From: Sphingomonadales bacterium
GTDB taxonomy: Bacteria; Pseudomonadota; Alphaproteobacteria; Sphingomonadales; Sphingomonadaceae
Length of the DNA stretch: 62,154 bases
Direction: 5' to 3'
Assembly (NCBI GenBank): GCA_028289885.1
Contig: JAQGKX010000085.1
Location: 1 to 62,154, forward strand
Below the pieces are notes generated by a model. It was given only the letters and a program-made list of their open reading frames with translations, was not told the origin of the DNA and did not search any database. A program made the position numbers and the translations under genes. Numbering within the stretch: position 1 is the first letter of the stretch; each line of letters begins with the position of its first letter. This document shows, piece by piece, positions 1 to 8,008 of the stretch.

Positions 1-2
1 GC

Positions 3-800
3 GTCCAGATCGGCGAGCGCGCCACGCAGGAGGCAATCGCCTATGCCCGCGACCGGGTGCAGGGCAAGGCCATCGTCGAACATCCCGACGTGCGCCGCAT
101 GTTGCTGCGCATGAAGGCGCTGACGCAGGCGGCCCGTGCGCTGGTGTACGCAGCCGCCGGCGAAGTCGATCGCGCTCATTTGGGGATCGAAGGTGCCAAG
201 GCGCGTGTCGACCTGTTGACCCCGCTGGCAAAGGCCTATGGCACCGACGTCGGCTGCGAGGTCGCCAGCCTCGGCGTGCAGGTTCATGGCGGGATGGGCT
301 TTGTCGAGGAAACGGGGGCCGCACAGCATTACCGCGATATCCGCATTGCTCCCATCTATGAGGGCACGAACGGGATTCAGGCCGCCGATCTGGTCGGACG
401 CAAACTGACCGGGGACGGCGGCGCGGCCCTGCGCGCGCTCATTGCCGATATCCGTTCGGAAATTGAGGATGAGGAGTCCCTTACAGCGCTGGTCGATGCC
501 GTCGATGTCGCAACCGACTGGCTGCTTGGTGCCACATCCGACGACCGACTTGCCGGCAGCTATCCATTTCTCGACATGGTGTCGGTTATGACCTGCGGCT
601 GGCTAATGGCGCGTCAGGGCAGGGTCGCGGTGGCAATGCTCGCATCGGGGGAGGGTGATCCGCCGTTCCTGAAAGCGAAGTCAGTGACCGCGCGCTATTA
701 CCTCGAACACCTCGTCCCCGAAGCACTGGGCAAGGCTGCAGCGGTCAGGGCAGGGGCGTCGCTGCTGTTCGCATTGTCTGCCGAGGAAATGGCGGCTTGA
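3..800 (+). CDS. Acyl-CoA dehydrogenase, C-terminal part (truncated by window edge)
   Basis: The open frame is already running at the left edge and ends at a TGA at 798-800. Only the last 265 or so residues are present. They include the acyl-CoA dehydrogenase helical domain with VQVHGGMGF (about 82-90 residues into the fragment) and YEGTNGIQAADLVGRK, the signature before the FAD/active-site helices. These are followed by a roughly 130-residue tail typical of the long acyl-CoA dehydrogenases that carry an extra C-terminal domain. The family uses FAD to oxidise acyl-CoA to enoyl-CoA in beta-oxidation. Chain-length preference cannot be told from this piece. The stop overlaps the next start codon by one base, so the acetyltransferase is probably co-transcribed. 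Confidence 0.9.
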   Translation, partial: VQIGERATQEAIAYARDRVQGKAIVEHPDVRRMLLRMKALTQAARALVYAAAGEVDRAHLGIEGAKARVDLLTPLAKAYGTDVGCEVASLGVQVHGGMGFVEETGAAQHYRDIRIAPIYEGTNGIQAADLVGRKLTGDGGAALRALIADIRSEIEDEESLTALVDAVDVATDWLLGATSDDRLAGSYPFLDMVSVMTCGWLMARQGRVAVAMLASGEGDPPFLKAKSVTARYYLEHLVPEALGKAAAVRAGASLLFALSAEEMAA

Positions 801-1324
801 TGGCGGCCACGTTGCGGATTGCAGTGCCGGACGACATTCCCGCGCTGCACCGCCTGATCGAGAGCGCCTATCGTGGAGACAGCGCCCGTCGGGGCTGGAC
901 CCACGAAGCCGACCTGCTCGACGGTCAGCGCACTGATCTCGAAGCGCTTGGCGCGCTCATGCGCGATCCCGGCCAGCGCATGATCATCGCCGAGGCCGAC
1001 TCGGCGCCTGTCGGTTGCGTGCAGGTTGCGGACAATGGCAACCGCGTCGCGTATCTCGGCCATTTGTCAGTCGATCCAGACCTTCAGGGTGGCGGGCTGG
1101 GGCGGATGCTCGTGTCAGCAGCCGAAAGCGAAGCGATCTCGACTTTTGGCGCTCAGATGATGGAAATGACGGTCATCAGCCAGCGTACCGAACTGGTCGG
1201 ATGGTATGAGCGGCTCGGTTATGCTGTCACTGGCGAGCACCGCCCCTTTCCGCTCGATGACATCCGTTTCGGTATTCCCCGGACGCGGAACATCTCTTTT
1301 ATCGTAATGGCAAAATCGCTCTAA
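800..1324 (+). CDS. GNAT family N-acetyltransferase
   Basis: A protein of about 174 residues with the GNAT fold. It starts TLRIAVPDDIPALHRLIESA, has a central strand VAYLGHLSVDPDLQGGGLG holding the acetyl-CoA-binding Q/R-x-x-G-x-G/A loop (here QGGGLG), and ends with the WYERLGY motif common in GNATs. The substrate cannot be predicted. ATG at 800 overlaps the stop of the acyl-CoA dehydrogenase by one base. A TTG three bases earlier is also in frame. No hairpin terminator is evident downstream. Confidence 0.88.
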   Translation: MAATLRIAVPDDIPALHRLIESAYRGDSARRGWTHEADLLDGQRTDLEALGALMRDPGQRMIIAEADSAPVGCVQVADNGNRVAYLGHLSVDPDLQGGGLGRMLVSAAESEAISTFGAQMMEMTVISQRTELVGWYERLGYAVTGEHRPFPLDDIRFGIPRTRNISFIVMAKSL

Positions 1325-1471
1325 GAAGATCCAGTGATGGAACCTTTTCACTGCATTTTAGCGAAAGCCGTATTTTTAGCAAATATCAAGCCCGAATTAT
1401 CGCGCATGCCGCCCTGGAAAGGCAGATACTGGTACACAAAATGCGAATTTCCCTACCGAAACGACCTTGCG

Positions 1472-1479
1472 TTAACCAT
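1472..1479 (+). promoter_or_regulatory. Possible CtrA half-site TTAACCAT
   Basis: TTAACCAT lies about 45 bases before the start of the 65-residue gene at 1524. CtrA of alphaproteobacteria binds TTAA-N7-TTAA and also TTAACCAT-type sites. Only the 8-base word is seen here, so this is a weak prediction. The rest of the 1325-1523 gap shows no clear feature. Confidence 0.25.
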
Positions 1480-1523
1480 GAATTTGCTGTCAGTGCATCA
1501 CGAAATCAAGGGGCAGTCTCAAA

Positions 1524-1721
1524 ATGGCGTCGCAGCCAAACAAGAATGTTAGCGAATGCGAGGATGACGTCATCGATATCGTCAATACGTTGAACGACGT
1601 TCTTGGCCGCCTTGATCGGATGGGAATAACGCTGGCGGGCGCCCAGCTCTCCTCCGTGCTCGATACGCTGTCGTTCTACATCACCGGTGTGAACGAAAAT
1701 GCTCGAGCCACTCAATCATAA
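1524..1721 (+). CDS. Small conserved hypothetical protein (65 aa)
   Basis: A 65-residue acidic-to-neutral protein with no signal peptide or membrane segment. Its middle reads as two amphipathic helices (VIDIVNTLNDVLGRLDRMGI and AQLSSVLDTLSFYITGV). Spacing and composition fit a small helical regulator or partner protein, but I do not recognise a family with a known function. It is convergent with the MarR-like gene and its last 41 bases overlap that gene's 3' end. Its start is preceded by an A/G-rich stretch (CACGAAATCAAGGGG) that can serve as the ribosome site. It is judged real because the helices are well formed and the region upstream looks non-coding. Confidence 0.6.
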   Translation: MASQPNKNVSECEDDVIDIVNTLNDVLGRLDRMGITLAGAQLSSVLDTLSFYITGVNENARATQS

Positions 1722-2178
1722 GGTTGCGACCGAAAAGCGTCATTTTCAACGTCGTACTGCGTTTGTCATTCGGGTGTGAAACCCGCTCGACGTAATTCTT
1801 TTCCGTCAACGCCTTCAAATATCGGAGCGCTGTTGCTTCGGGAACGCTGGCGGCATGACAGGCGCTCGATATGCTGACCTGCTCCTTACGCTCGGAGCGT
1901 ACGAACAGGTCGAGCAACAAGTCCCACGCCGGATCGGCAAAGATACTGTCGTCGAACAAGCGTTCGCGGTCACGACGTGCCCGATAGATGCGTTCAGCCA
2001 ATCTCGCATGATCGACCTGTTCGTCGGAACGATCTGTGAAATCGCTGATGCTGGTCAAACCCTGCCGACGTTTCTCCCGTTCAAGAAGGGAGCGAAGATC
2101 TTTTAACTCTGTCGATGAAAGGGGTATTTGCGAAAGGTCTTCGGATGCAAATACCGGATGATCCTGAAAACGCGTCAT
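1681..2178 (-). CDS. MarR-like winged-helix transcription regulator (165 aa)
   Basis: The C-terminal 75 or so residues form a winged helix-turn-helix. WDLLLDLFVRSERKEQVSIS is followed by the recognition helix region ASVPEATALRYLKALTEKNY and the wing SHPNDKRSTTLKMT, where the DKR of the beta-hairpin is a MarR hallmark. The N-terminal 90 residues are charged, with a basic helix around RIYRARRDRERLF. The C-terminal half is clearly paralogous to that of the 311-residue regulator at 52364-53299: both share the FADPAWDLLLDL/FGEAAWDMLLDL block, the TALR helix and HPNDKR/DHNDKR. ATG at 2178 is the first start. The target is unknown. Confidence 0.75.
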   Translation of the reverse strand: MTRFQDHPVFASEDLSQIPLSSTELKDLRSLLEREKRRQGLTSISDFTDRSDEQVDHARLAERIYRARRDRERLFDDSIFADPAWDLLLDLFVRSERKEQVSISSACHAASVPEATALRYLKALTEKNYVERVSHPNDKRSTTLKMTLFGRNLMIEWLEHFRSHR

Positions 2179-2604
2179 TCTTTTCCCATTCGACTACACT
2201 GCCGAACCACATCGAAGCACTATGGCGTTAAAAAACGATCGACAAGCAGTCAAACGCACAATCGCCTTCGCTTTGATCCTTAGTGGTCGGATCCGCTCTG
2301 CTAACCCGAGACCATTAACAAGACCAGTCCATCGAGTTTCAGATATTGTTGTGGGCACCTTGCGCTATCACACCTAATCTAAAAGCCTGAGCAAGCGACC
2401 AACGGGTCATGGGATCGGATCAACCGTTCAGTCATTGAATAAATTCAGCGAGGAGGTCGTTTCGATATCGTAATATTCGCTTTTACAGGTCTTCAGCGAA
2501 GTCTCCATTTTGAACCTTTCTCCTTGTCGGGCTGAAGCTATGGTTAACATATTACTCCTAATAATGGCTCATCGATGCGAGGGTTGGTCCCCGGCGCATC
2601 GGTA
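2179..2604. other. Intergenic region with no gene; one TTAACCAT word
   Basis: About 490 bases separate the MarR-like gene from wecC, and no credible coding frame is seen on either strand. The stretch is AT-richer than its neighbours. It contains TTAACCAT on the minus strand at 2540-2547, matching the word at 1472-1479. A 7-bp inverted repeat (CGATGCG 2573-2579, CGCATCG 2595-2601) sits next to the terminator hairpin. The promoter of the MarR-like gene should lie in its left part. A small RNA here is possible but not supported by anything specific. Confidence 0.5.
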
Positions 2605-2637
2605 GAACCCCCGGCGTCCCCACCATGCCGGGGGTTC
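2605..2637 (-). terminator. Hairpin downstream of wecBC
   Basis: A perfect 11-bp inverted repeat (GAACCCCCGGC at 2605-2615 with its complement at 2627-2637) encloses an 11-base loop, 34 bases past the wecC stop. There is no long T run on the minus-strand side, so it may act as a weak intrinsic terminator or an RNA-stabilising 3' hairpin. Confidence 0.7.
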
Positions 2638-2671
2638 ATTTTCTCCCCGAGCCGAGCGCGAAAAAATGCCG

Positions 2672-3925
2672 TCACGCTGACCAGATCCCTCTAGTGTCAT
2701 AAACGATCTTCCCGCCGCGCTCTTCGGGCGGGACCGATTTGAAGATATCGTGATCGACCAGCACGACCATGATGGGACAGTCGAGCAAGGCCTGATCGAT
2801 ATCGGCAAGAACGACGCCGGTCCCGTCGAACACCGGTGGCAGCGTTGCGATGTGCGGCTCGACGATAACGATGCGATCACCGAATTTCCGCGCGAGGTCG
2901 CTGGCAACTTTTAGCGCGGGGCTCTCGCGAAAATCATCGACATTGGCCTTGAACGCCAGTCCCAGCAGCGCAACGCGCGCACCCGGATTTGCCTCGATCA
3001 GCGATGCCGCATGTTCGACGACATAGTCGGTCTTGCCATCGTTAACCTGACGCGCGGTGCGGATCAGGGGCGTGATGTCGGGCGCGCTATGGACGATGAA
3101 CCAGGGGTCGACCGCGATACAGTGGCCGCCAACGCCCGGCCCCGGTGACAGGATGTTGACGCGCGGATGCCGGTTGGCAAGGCGCACGACTTCCCAGACG
3201 TCGATGCCCAGCCTGTCCGATACCATCGACAATTCGTTGGCGAAGGCGATGTTGACGTCGCGGAATGCATTCTCGCTGAGCTTCACCATTTCGGCGACGC
3301 GGGCGCTCGTCGTGATGCACGCTCCGCGGACGAACCCGCGATAGAAGGCCAGCGCCTTGCGCGCACAGCGTGGCGTAATGCCGCCGATGCAGCGATCGTT
3401 GTCGATCAGTTCGACCAAGATCCGGCCCGGCAAAACGCGTTCGGGGCAATAGGCGATGGCGATATCCCCGGTGCCGTTCCCGGCGCGCGGCACGTGCAGG
3501 TCGGGCCGGAGTTCCGCAATAAGGTCGCGCAAGGCATCGGTCGTTCCCACCGGCGACGTCGATTCCAGAACGATCAGGTCGCCTGCCTTCAGCACCGGTG
3601 CGATCGTCCGCGCCGCCGACAGCACGTAACTGATATCGGGCGCATGATCGTCGTCGAACGGCGTCGGCACGGCAATCAGGAACACGTCGGCTTCCTCGAT
3701 CTCCGTGGATGCGCGCAGCAAACCGCGCGCGACGACACCCTGCACCAGCGCGTCGAGATCGACCTCCTCGATGTGGACGCCGCCGGAATTGACCGTCTCG
3801 ACGACGTCGGCGCGCACGTCGATGCCGATGACCTGACTGCCGGACCGCGCCACGATAGCCGCCGTCGGCAAGCCGATATAACCAAGTCCCATCACGCAGA
3901 CCTTGGGACGAACGCTAACCGCCAT
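2672..3925 (-). CDS. wecC: UDP-N-acetyl-D-mannosamine dehydrogenase
   Basis: A 417-residue cytoplasmic NAD-dependent dehydrogenase that oxidises UDP-ManNAc twice to UDP-ManNAcA for surface polysaccharide. The N-terminal Rossmann motif is VCVMGLGYIGLPTA. ESTSPVGTT and YCPERVLPGR follow, and the central block has ELSMVSDRLGIDVWEV and GPGVGGHCIAVDPWF, which carries the catalytic Cys. LLGLAFKANVDDFRESPALK begins the C-terminal nucleotide-binding domain. This order is standard for the UDP-glucose/GDP-mannose dehydrogenase family. The frame stays open about 80 codons further upstream, but ATG at 3925 gives the usual N-terminus and overlaps the 3' end of wecB by 11 bases, so the two are translationally coupled. 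The WecC assignment, as against another UDP-sugar dehydrogenase, rests partly on the adjacent WecB. Confidence 0.92.
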   Translation of the reverse strand: MAVSVRPKVCVMGLGYIGLPTAAIVARSGSQVIGIDVRADVVETVNSGGVHIEEVDLDALVQGVVARGLLRASTEIEEADVFLIAVPTPFDDDHAPDISYVLSAARTIAPVLKAGDLIVLESTSPVGTTDALRDLIAELRPDLHVPRAGNGTGDIAIAYCPERVLPGRILVELIDNDRCIGGITPRCARKALAFYRGFVRGACITTSARVAEMVKLSENAFRDVNIAFANELSMVSDRLGIDVWEVVRLANRHPRVNILSPGPGVGGHCIAVDPWFIVHSAPDITPLIRTARQVNDGKTDYVVEHAASLIEANPGARVALLGLAFKANVDDFRESPALKVASDLARKFGDRIVIVEPHIATLPPVFDGTGVVLADIDQALLDCPIMVVLVDHDIFKSVPPEERGGKIVYDTRGIWSA

Positions 3926-5039
3926 TGGCAATAATCCTTGAGATGCGGGCGGCGGCATGGCCATCGCCGAAGGGGCTGTGTGCGCGCGACATCGCGTCAT
4001 AGGCTGACGGGTCGTCGAGCAACGCGGTGGTTTCGCCAATAATCCGATCCGGATCGGTGCCAACCAGTTTCGCAGTACCGGCGGTGATTCCTTCGGGACG
4101 TTCGGTCGTCTCGCGCATGACGAGGACCGGCTTGCCGAATGTCGGTGCCTCTTCCTGAACGCCACCGCTGTCGGTCAGGACCAGTGTCGACCGGTCGAGC
4201 AAACGCACGAAATCGGGGTAATCCAGCGGTTCGATCAAGGCGATCGCATCCGACGGGGGCAGGGCGTCGGCCATGGCGGCGCGGACGTTGGGGTTGGGAT
4301 GCACAGGGAAGACGATGCCGACGTCCCCGCGCGCCGCTATCCGACCGATCGCCCCGGCCATGCCGCGCATCGCCTCGAAATTCTCACGCCGGTGCGTGGT
4401 GACGGCGATAATGCGTTTATCCCCAAACCCGTTGATGACGGTGTCGATCCCGCTGCACATTGATGGGTCGGCCAGCAGCCGCGCGCGCGTCGATAGCAGC
4501 GCGTCGATCACCGTATTACCGGTTTCAAATATGGTTGCGTCGGAAACGCCCTCCCGCCTCAGCGCGGCGGCGGCGGTTGCAGTCGGGGCAAAATGCTGGT
4601 CGGCCATCGTTGCTACGATCTTGCGGTTGACCTCCTCTGGCCACGGATGGTGGATGTCGCCGCTGCGCAGGCCCGCCTCGACATGGCTGACTGGTATCTT
4701 GCGGTAATAAGCGGCCAGCGCCCCGACCATTGCCGTCGCGGTATCACCCTGCACGATCACGCGATCAGGTTTCTCCATGTCGAATACTTCGCCGAGCCGC
4801 AGCAGGAGCGCAGCGGTCAGCGAATCGAGCGTCTGGCCGGGCATCATGATGTCGAGGTCGTAATCGGGCACGATGCCGCTCAATCGCAATATCTGGTCGA
4901 GCATCCCACGATGCTGGGCGGTCACGCAGACGCGGCAATCGACGCCGGGTTCGGCGCGCAGGGCGTCGATCACCGGAAACAATTTGATCGCCTCGGGACG
5001 TGTTCCGAAAACGGCTAGGACTTTGATCGGCACTGGCAT
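3915..5039 (-). CDS. wecB: UDP-N-acetylglucosamine 2-epimerase (non-hydrolysing)
   Basis: A 374-residue epimerase that interconverts UDP-GlcNAc and UDP-ManNAc, feeding WecC. It begins KVLAVFGTRPEAIKLFPVI, the diagnostic N-terminus. VQGDTATAMVGALAAYY, HVEAGLRSGD (catalytic region), TTHRRENF and TDSGGVQEEAPTFGKPVLVM (UDP-binding GT-B motif) follow in the expected order. Length matches the family. It is the first gene of a two-gene unit with wecC. No glycosyltransferase lies beside it, so the polysaccharide that uses ManNAcA must be assembled by genes elsewhere, perhaps the exosortase-associated locus at the right edge. Confidence 0.95.
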   Translation of the reverse strand: MPVPIKVLAVFGTRPEAIKLFPVIDALRAEPGVDCRVCVTAQHRGMLDQILRLSGIVPDYDLDIMMPGQTLDSLTAALLLRLGEVFDMEKPDRVIVQGDTATAMVGALAAYYRKIPVSHVEAGLRSGDIHHPWPEEVNRKIVATMADQHFAPTATAAAALRREGVSDATIFETGNTVIDALLSTRARLLADPSMCSGIDTVINGFGDKRIIAVTTHRRENFEAMRGMAGAIGRIAARGDVGIVFPVHPNPNVRAAMADALPPSDAIALIEPLDYPDFVRLLDRSTLVLTDSGGVQEEAPTFGKPVLVMRETTERPEGITAGTAKLVGTDPDRIIGETTALLDDPSAYDAMSRAHSPFGDGHAAARISRIIANGG

Positions 5040-5111
5040 TGAACCCCGACGCCGTACGGGGCGCGCAACCGTCGTTATGCGCTCAATCTTAGACTCCGGT
5101 TAATTCAGCGG

Positions 5112-5882
5112 TTAGCTCGTCAAAAACCAGCGTTCGCCGCCCTCGATGCCGATGGCGGTCAGCTTGCCACTGGCGAATGCGCCAGTGTCGATGCCAATGC
5201 GGTTGTGCTTCTCCTCGACGTCCTCCGTTATCGAATGGCCGTGGATGATCATTGCACCGTGCTCACGCTCGTCGTCGAGGAATTCGCGCCTGATCCAGCG
5301 AAGGTCGCCGGGGGCCTGTGCATCCAACGCCACGCCGGGGCGGATTCCGGCGTGGACGAAGACATAGTCGCCGCTGCTGTAACTGTCTAAAAAACCACGC
5401 ACAAAGACGATGTGCGCGGACGGCACTCGTTCACCGAGCGTCATTGCGAAATCGTCTGGATCAATGGTGTCGTAGTCACTGGCGTGGGCACCATAGCTCA
5501 TGAGCGTTTCCCGCCCGCCGACCCGCTGGCACAGCGCTGCGGCGCGACTGTCGCCCTCCCATGCGTAGATCAGGATTTCCTCGTGGTTGCCCATCAGGAA
5601 AACCGCCTTGCGCGTTTCGGCCAGTTCGATCGCGCGTTCGATCACGCCGCGTGATTCGGGTCCACGGTCCATCAGATCGCCGAGGAAAACGAGCGTTGTC
5701 ACGGCGGGTGCCCGCGCCGCATCATCCGCGTCGATCCTTGCGATCAACGTATCGAGGCAATCGAGCCGTCCGTGAATATCACCGATGGCGTAGATTCGTT
5801 CACCCTCGGGCAATCGATATTCACGCGGCGCATCGTTACGCCAGAGTGCCTGCGCGCGGGGGAAGAGTTTGCGAAAAATCAT
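5112..5882 (-). CDS. Metallophosphoesterase, PPP-type serine/threonine phosphatase family
   Basis: A 256-residue calcineurin-like phosphoesterase. Metal-binding motifs appear in order: GDIHGRLDCL (about residue 33), LVFLGDLMDRGPESR (about 66), FLMGNHEEIL (about 96), VHAGIRPG (about 175) and IIHGHSITE (about 215). The GDxHG-GDxxDRG-GNHE pattern is that of bacterial PPP phosphatases related to lambda and PrpA phosphatases, so protein phosphatase or ApaH-like activity is plausible. The substrate is not predictable. It reads in the same direction as wecBC, 72 bases upstream of wecB. Confidence 0.9.
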   Translation of the reverse strand: MIFRKLFPRAQALWRNDAPREYRLPEGERIYAIGDIHGRLDCLDTLIARIDADDAARAPAVTTLVFLGDLMDRGPESRGVIERAIELAETRKAVFLMGNHEEILIYAWEGDSRAAALCQRVGGRETLMSYGAHASDYDTIDPDDFAMTLGERVPSAHIVFVRGFLDSYSSGDYVFVHAGIRPGVALDAQAPGDLRWIRREFLDDEREHGAMIIHGHSITEDVEEKHNRIGIDTGAFASGKLTAIGIEGGERWFLTS

Positions 5883-5920
5883 GTATGTCGCGGCTTTAGC
5901 TCGAATGGATGAACCCGACG

Positions 5921-6277
5921 TTACGCCTGTTCCCTCTCGAACAACATGTCCGGATCAATACCGAGCCGAATGATATGTTCGTGAACTCCTGGCCAGACGT
6001 GCCCGAGGAAGCGTTTGCGTTCATCCACGCGAAGCTGGTTGATCGCGCCCGGTGCCACGAACATGCCCACGCCCCGCCGCACGGTGACATAGCCGTCGTC
6101 CTGCAACGACTGATAAGCCTTGGCGACGGTCAGCGGGTTTGCGCCATGTTCGGTGGCAAAGGCGCGAACCGAGGGCAATTGTTCGCCCTCTGCAAAATTT
6201 CCTTCCAGAATCGCGGCGGCGAGAATGGCGCGAAGGCGCAAATAAACGGGAACATCGCCGGATTCGCTGACTGTCAT
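5921..6277 (-). CDS. GntR-family transcriptional regulator (YtrA-like)
   Basis: A 118-residue protein with the GntR winged helix in its first 75 residues: PVYLRLRAILAAAILEG, LPSVRAFATEHGANPLTVAK, YQSLQDDGYVTVRRGVGMFV. The tail after this is only about 40 residues, which marks the YtrA subfamily. Those proteins are short GntR repressors usually controlling transporters or envelope stress genes. ATG at 6277 is preceded by few bases free of neighbouring genes. The phosphatase downstream could be co-transcribed. Confidence 0.88.
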   Translation of the reverse strand: MTVSESGDVPVYLRLRAILAAAILEGNFAEGEQLPSVRAFATEHGANPLTVAKAYQSLQDDGYVTVRRGVGMFVAPGAINQLRVDERKRFLGHVWPGVHEHIIRLGIDPDMLFEREQA

Positions 6278-6331
6278 GCAGCCCTAATACACCAAGGCAC
6301 CTGAAAAGTCATTCCCCTCTGCGCGGAAACA

Positions 6332-6904
6332 TTATTCCCACGATCTGACCACGTCGTCATAGTCGGCACGCGGACGTTCGCTAAGTTCGCGCAAAGGGGA
6401 GCCGATGAATATGAACCCCGCGATCCGTTGATCCGCACCGCCAAAACTATCGCGCACCGCGTCCGAATAGGCGGCCCAGCCGGTCAGCCAGCCACCGACA
6501 AAACCGCTAGCGTGGCAGGCCGTCAACAGGTTCATGCACGCTGCACCCGCCGACAATTGCTGCTCCCATAGCGCGATCTTGCCCAATACGGGTGCCGACA
6601 GGACGATCACCAGCGTCGGTGCCTGATGCGCGAATTGCTCCAGCGCCTCGATTTGCGAGGGCGTCGCATCGGGTTGCTCGACGCGATAAGCCCCGACGAT
6701 CAGCGCGGCCAGTCGCTCCCGTTGCTGCGGCTTCACGATCACGAAACGCCAAGGGTTCAGCTTGCCGTGATCGGGAACCCGGATAGCCGCCTCCAGAATT
6801 GCACGAAGCTGGCCATCGTCCGGCCCCGGAGCGACCATGTCGCGCGGTTTCCCTGAACGTCGTGTATGAAGCAGCGAAAGCGTCGTGCTGATGTCGTTGA
6901 GCAT
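6332..6904 (-). CDS. Nitroreductase family protein
   Basis: A 190-residue FMN-dependent oxidoreductase of the small YdjA/RutE-like type. The N-terminal RRSGKPRDM matches the family's RRS(I/V)R phosphate-contact motif. The central VPDHGKLNPWRFVIV is the conserved substrate/FMN loop. LSAGAACMNLLTACHASGFVGGW and IAGFIFIGSP are the usual later blocks. Substrates of such enzymes vary (nitroaromatics, quinones, 3-hydroxypropionaldehyde-type compounds), so no specific role is claimed. Its start region sits head-to-head with the M48 protease gene. Confidence 0.9.
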   Translation of the reverse strand: MLNDISTTLSLLHTRRSGKPRDMVAPGPDDGQLRAILEAAIRVPDHGKLNPWRFVIVKPQQRERLAALIVGAYRVEQPDATPSQIEALEQFAHQAPTLVIVLSAPVLGKIALWEQQLSAGAACMNLLTACHASGFVGGWLTGWAAYSDAVRDSFGGADQRIAGFIFIGSPLRELSERPRADYDDVVRSWE

Positions 6905-6977
6905 GGCTCCCGGTATCAGCAGCGGGATTCTCGCGCAATCGGCTTGCCGCCGACTTCGCCTCTATCTAGCGTGCGGA

Positions 6978-7910
6978 ATGTTCAGGATATTCCTTGCCCT
7001 CGCTATTGCGGCACCGAGCCCGGAACTGGTGACGCTTAGGAATGCCGATGCTCGCGTCGCGGCGATAGCGTGGCGGTTGCAGACGGCTAACGTGGCGCTC
7101 TGCACCGAGACTGCGCCGCTCGCTGGCTTCAGGGTCGAGACTCTGGCGCAATACCAGCCTTCGGTTCGCGCGGTGGTTGCCGCGCAAACCGGTCTTGGAG
7201 CCCGACCGCAGGTTCAGGACGTCGTGAAAGGGGCTCCCGCCGACCTTGCGGGATTGAGGGCAGGCGATGTTCTGACCGCGATAAACGGTGTCGCGACGTC
7301 GCGGAACTTGCCCGAACAGGCCAGTTATGGCGCCACCGCGACGGCGCAGGCAATGATCGACACGGGTTTGAGTGAACCACCGCTGGTCCTTCGCCTGTCG
7401 CGTGGTCGGGCCGTCAGAACGGTCAGGATCAAAGGGGTTCCCGGTTGTGCTTCGCAGGTCGAGATCGTCACTGGCGAAAGCATGAATGCCCGGGCCGATG
7501 GCCATTATGTGCAAGTCTCGGGCTCACTGGTCGATTTCGCGGCCAACGACGACGAACTGGCAACGGTGGTCGCGCACGAACTGGCGCACAACATCCTCCA
7601 TCATCCGGTGCACCCCGAAAACGAAAAAGCCTCGCGCGGGATATTCGCGCGGTTCGGTGAGGGAAGCGCGGACCTGCGCAGGACCGAATTCGAAGCCGAT
7701 CGCCTCGCGGTATGGCTAATCGCGCGCGCCGGGTACGATCTGGACGCGGTCGTGCCCTTCTGGATGCGGCTGGGCCAGAAGAGCATTCCAGAAACAGGTC
7801 CCTATCCCGACTGGAACGAACGCACGGACCGCGTGGCGGCGGCAGTTGCAGAGGTCAAATCGCAACGCGCAGCAGGTGGCGAATTGAAACCTGTTGGGCT
7901 GGCGGAGTAA
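6978..7910 (+). CDS. Exported M48-family metalloprotease with PDZ domain
   Basis: A 310-residue protein starting MFRIFLALAIAAPSPE, a short but plausible signal peptide. Next comes a PDZ-like domain (VQDVVKGAPADLAGLRAGDV, about residues 75-130). The zinc peptidase follows, with HELAHNILHH (HExxH) near residue 200 and the third ligand in EFEADRLAVWL about 40 residues later. This is the M48 arrangement, and such proteins act in the periplasm on misfolded proteins. ATG at 6978 was preferred to earlier in-frame starts from 6885 because those would overlap the divergent nitroreductase and bury the signal peptide. Confidence 0.87.
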   Translation: MFRIFLALAIAAPSPELVTLRNADARVAAIAWRLQTANVALCTETAPLAGFRVETLAQYQPSVRAVVAAQTGLGARPQVQDVVKGAPADLAGLRAGDVLTAINGVATSRNLPEQASYGATATAQAMIDTGLSEPPLVLRLSRGRAVRTVRIKGVPGCASQVEIVTGESMNARADGHYVQVSGSLVDFAANDDELATVVAHELAHNILHHPVHPENEKASRGIFARFGEGSADLRRTEFEADRLAVWLIARAGYDLDAVVPFWMRLGQKSIPETGPYPDWNERTDRVAAAVAEVKSQRAAGGELKPVGLAE

Positions 7911-8008
7911 GGAGCGACGCAACAATCTTCTTCACACGCGCAATTTCCACGCTAATCTCGGCGCAATAATCGGGCGCGCGTCACGCGGCTTCGGGGAGCA
8001 AGGTAAAT

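Noticed and set aside
1334-1552. 72-residue plus-strand frame before the small gene at 1524
   Set aside because: It overlaps the better-supported gene at 1524, its composition is erratic and there is no homology-like pattern. Treated as non-coding.
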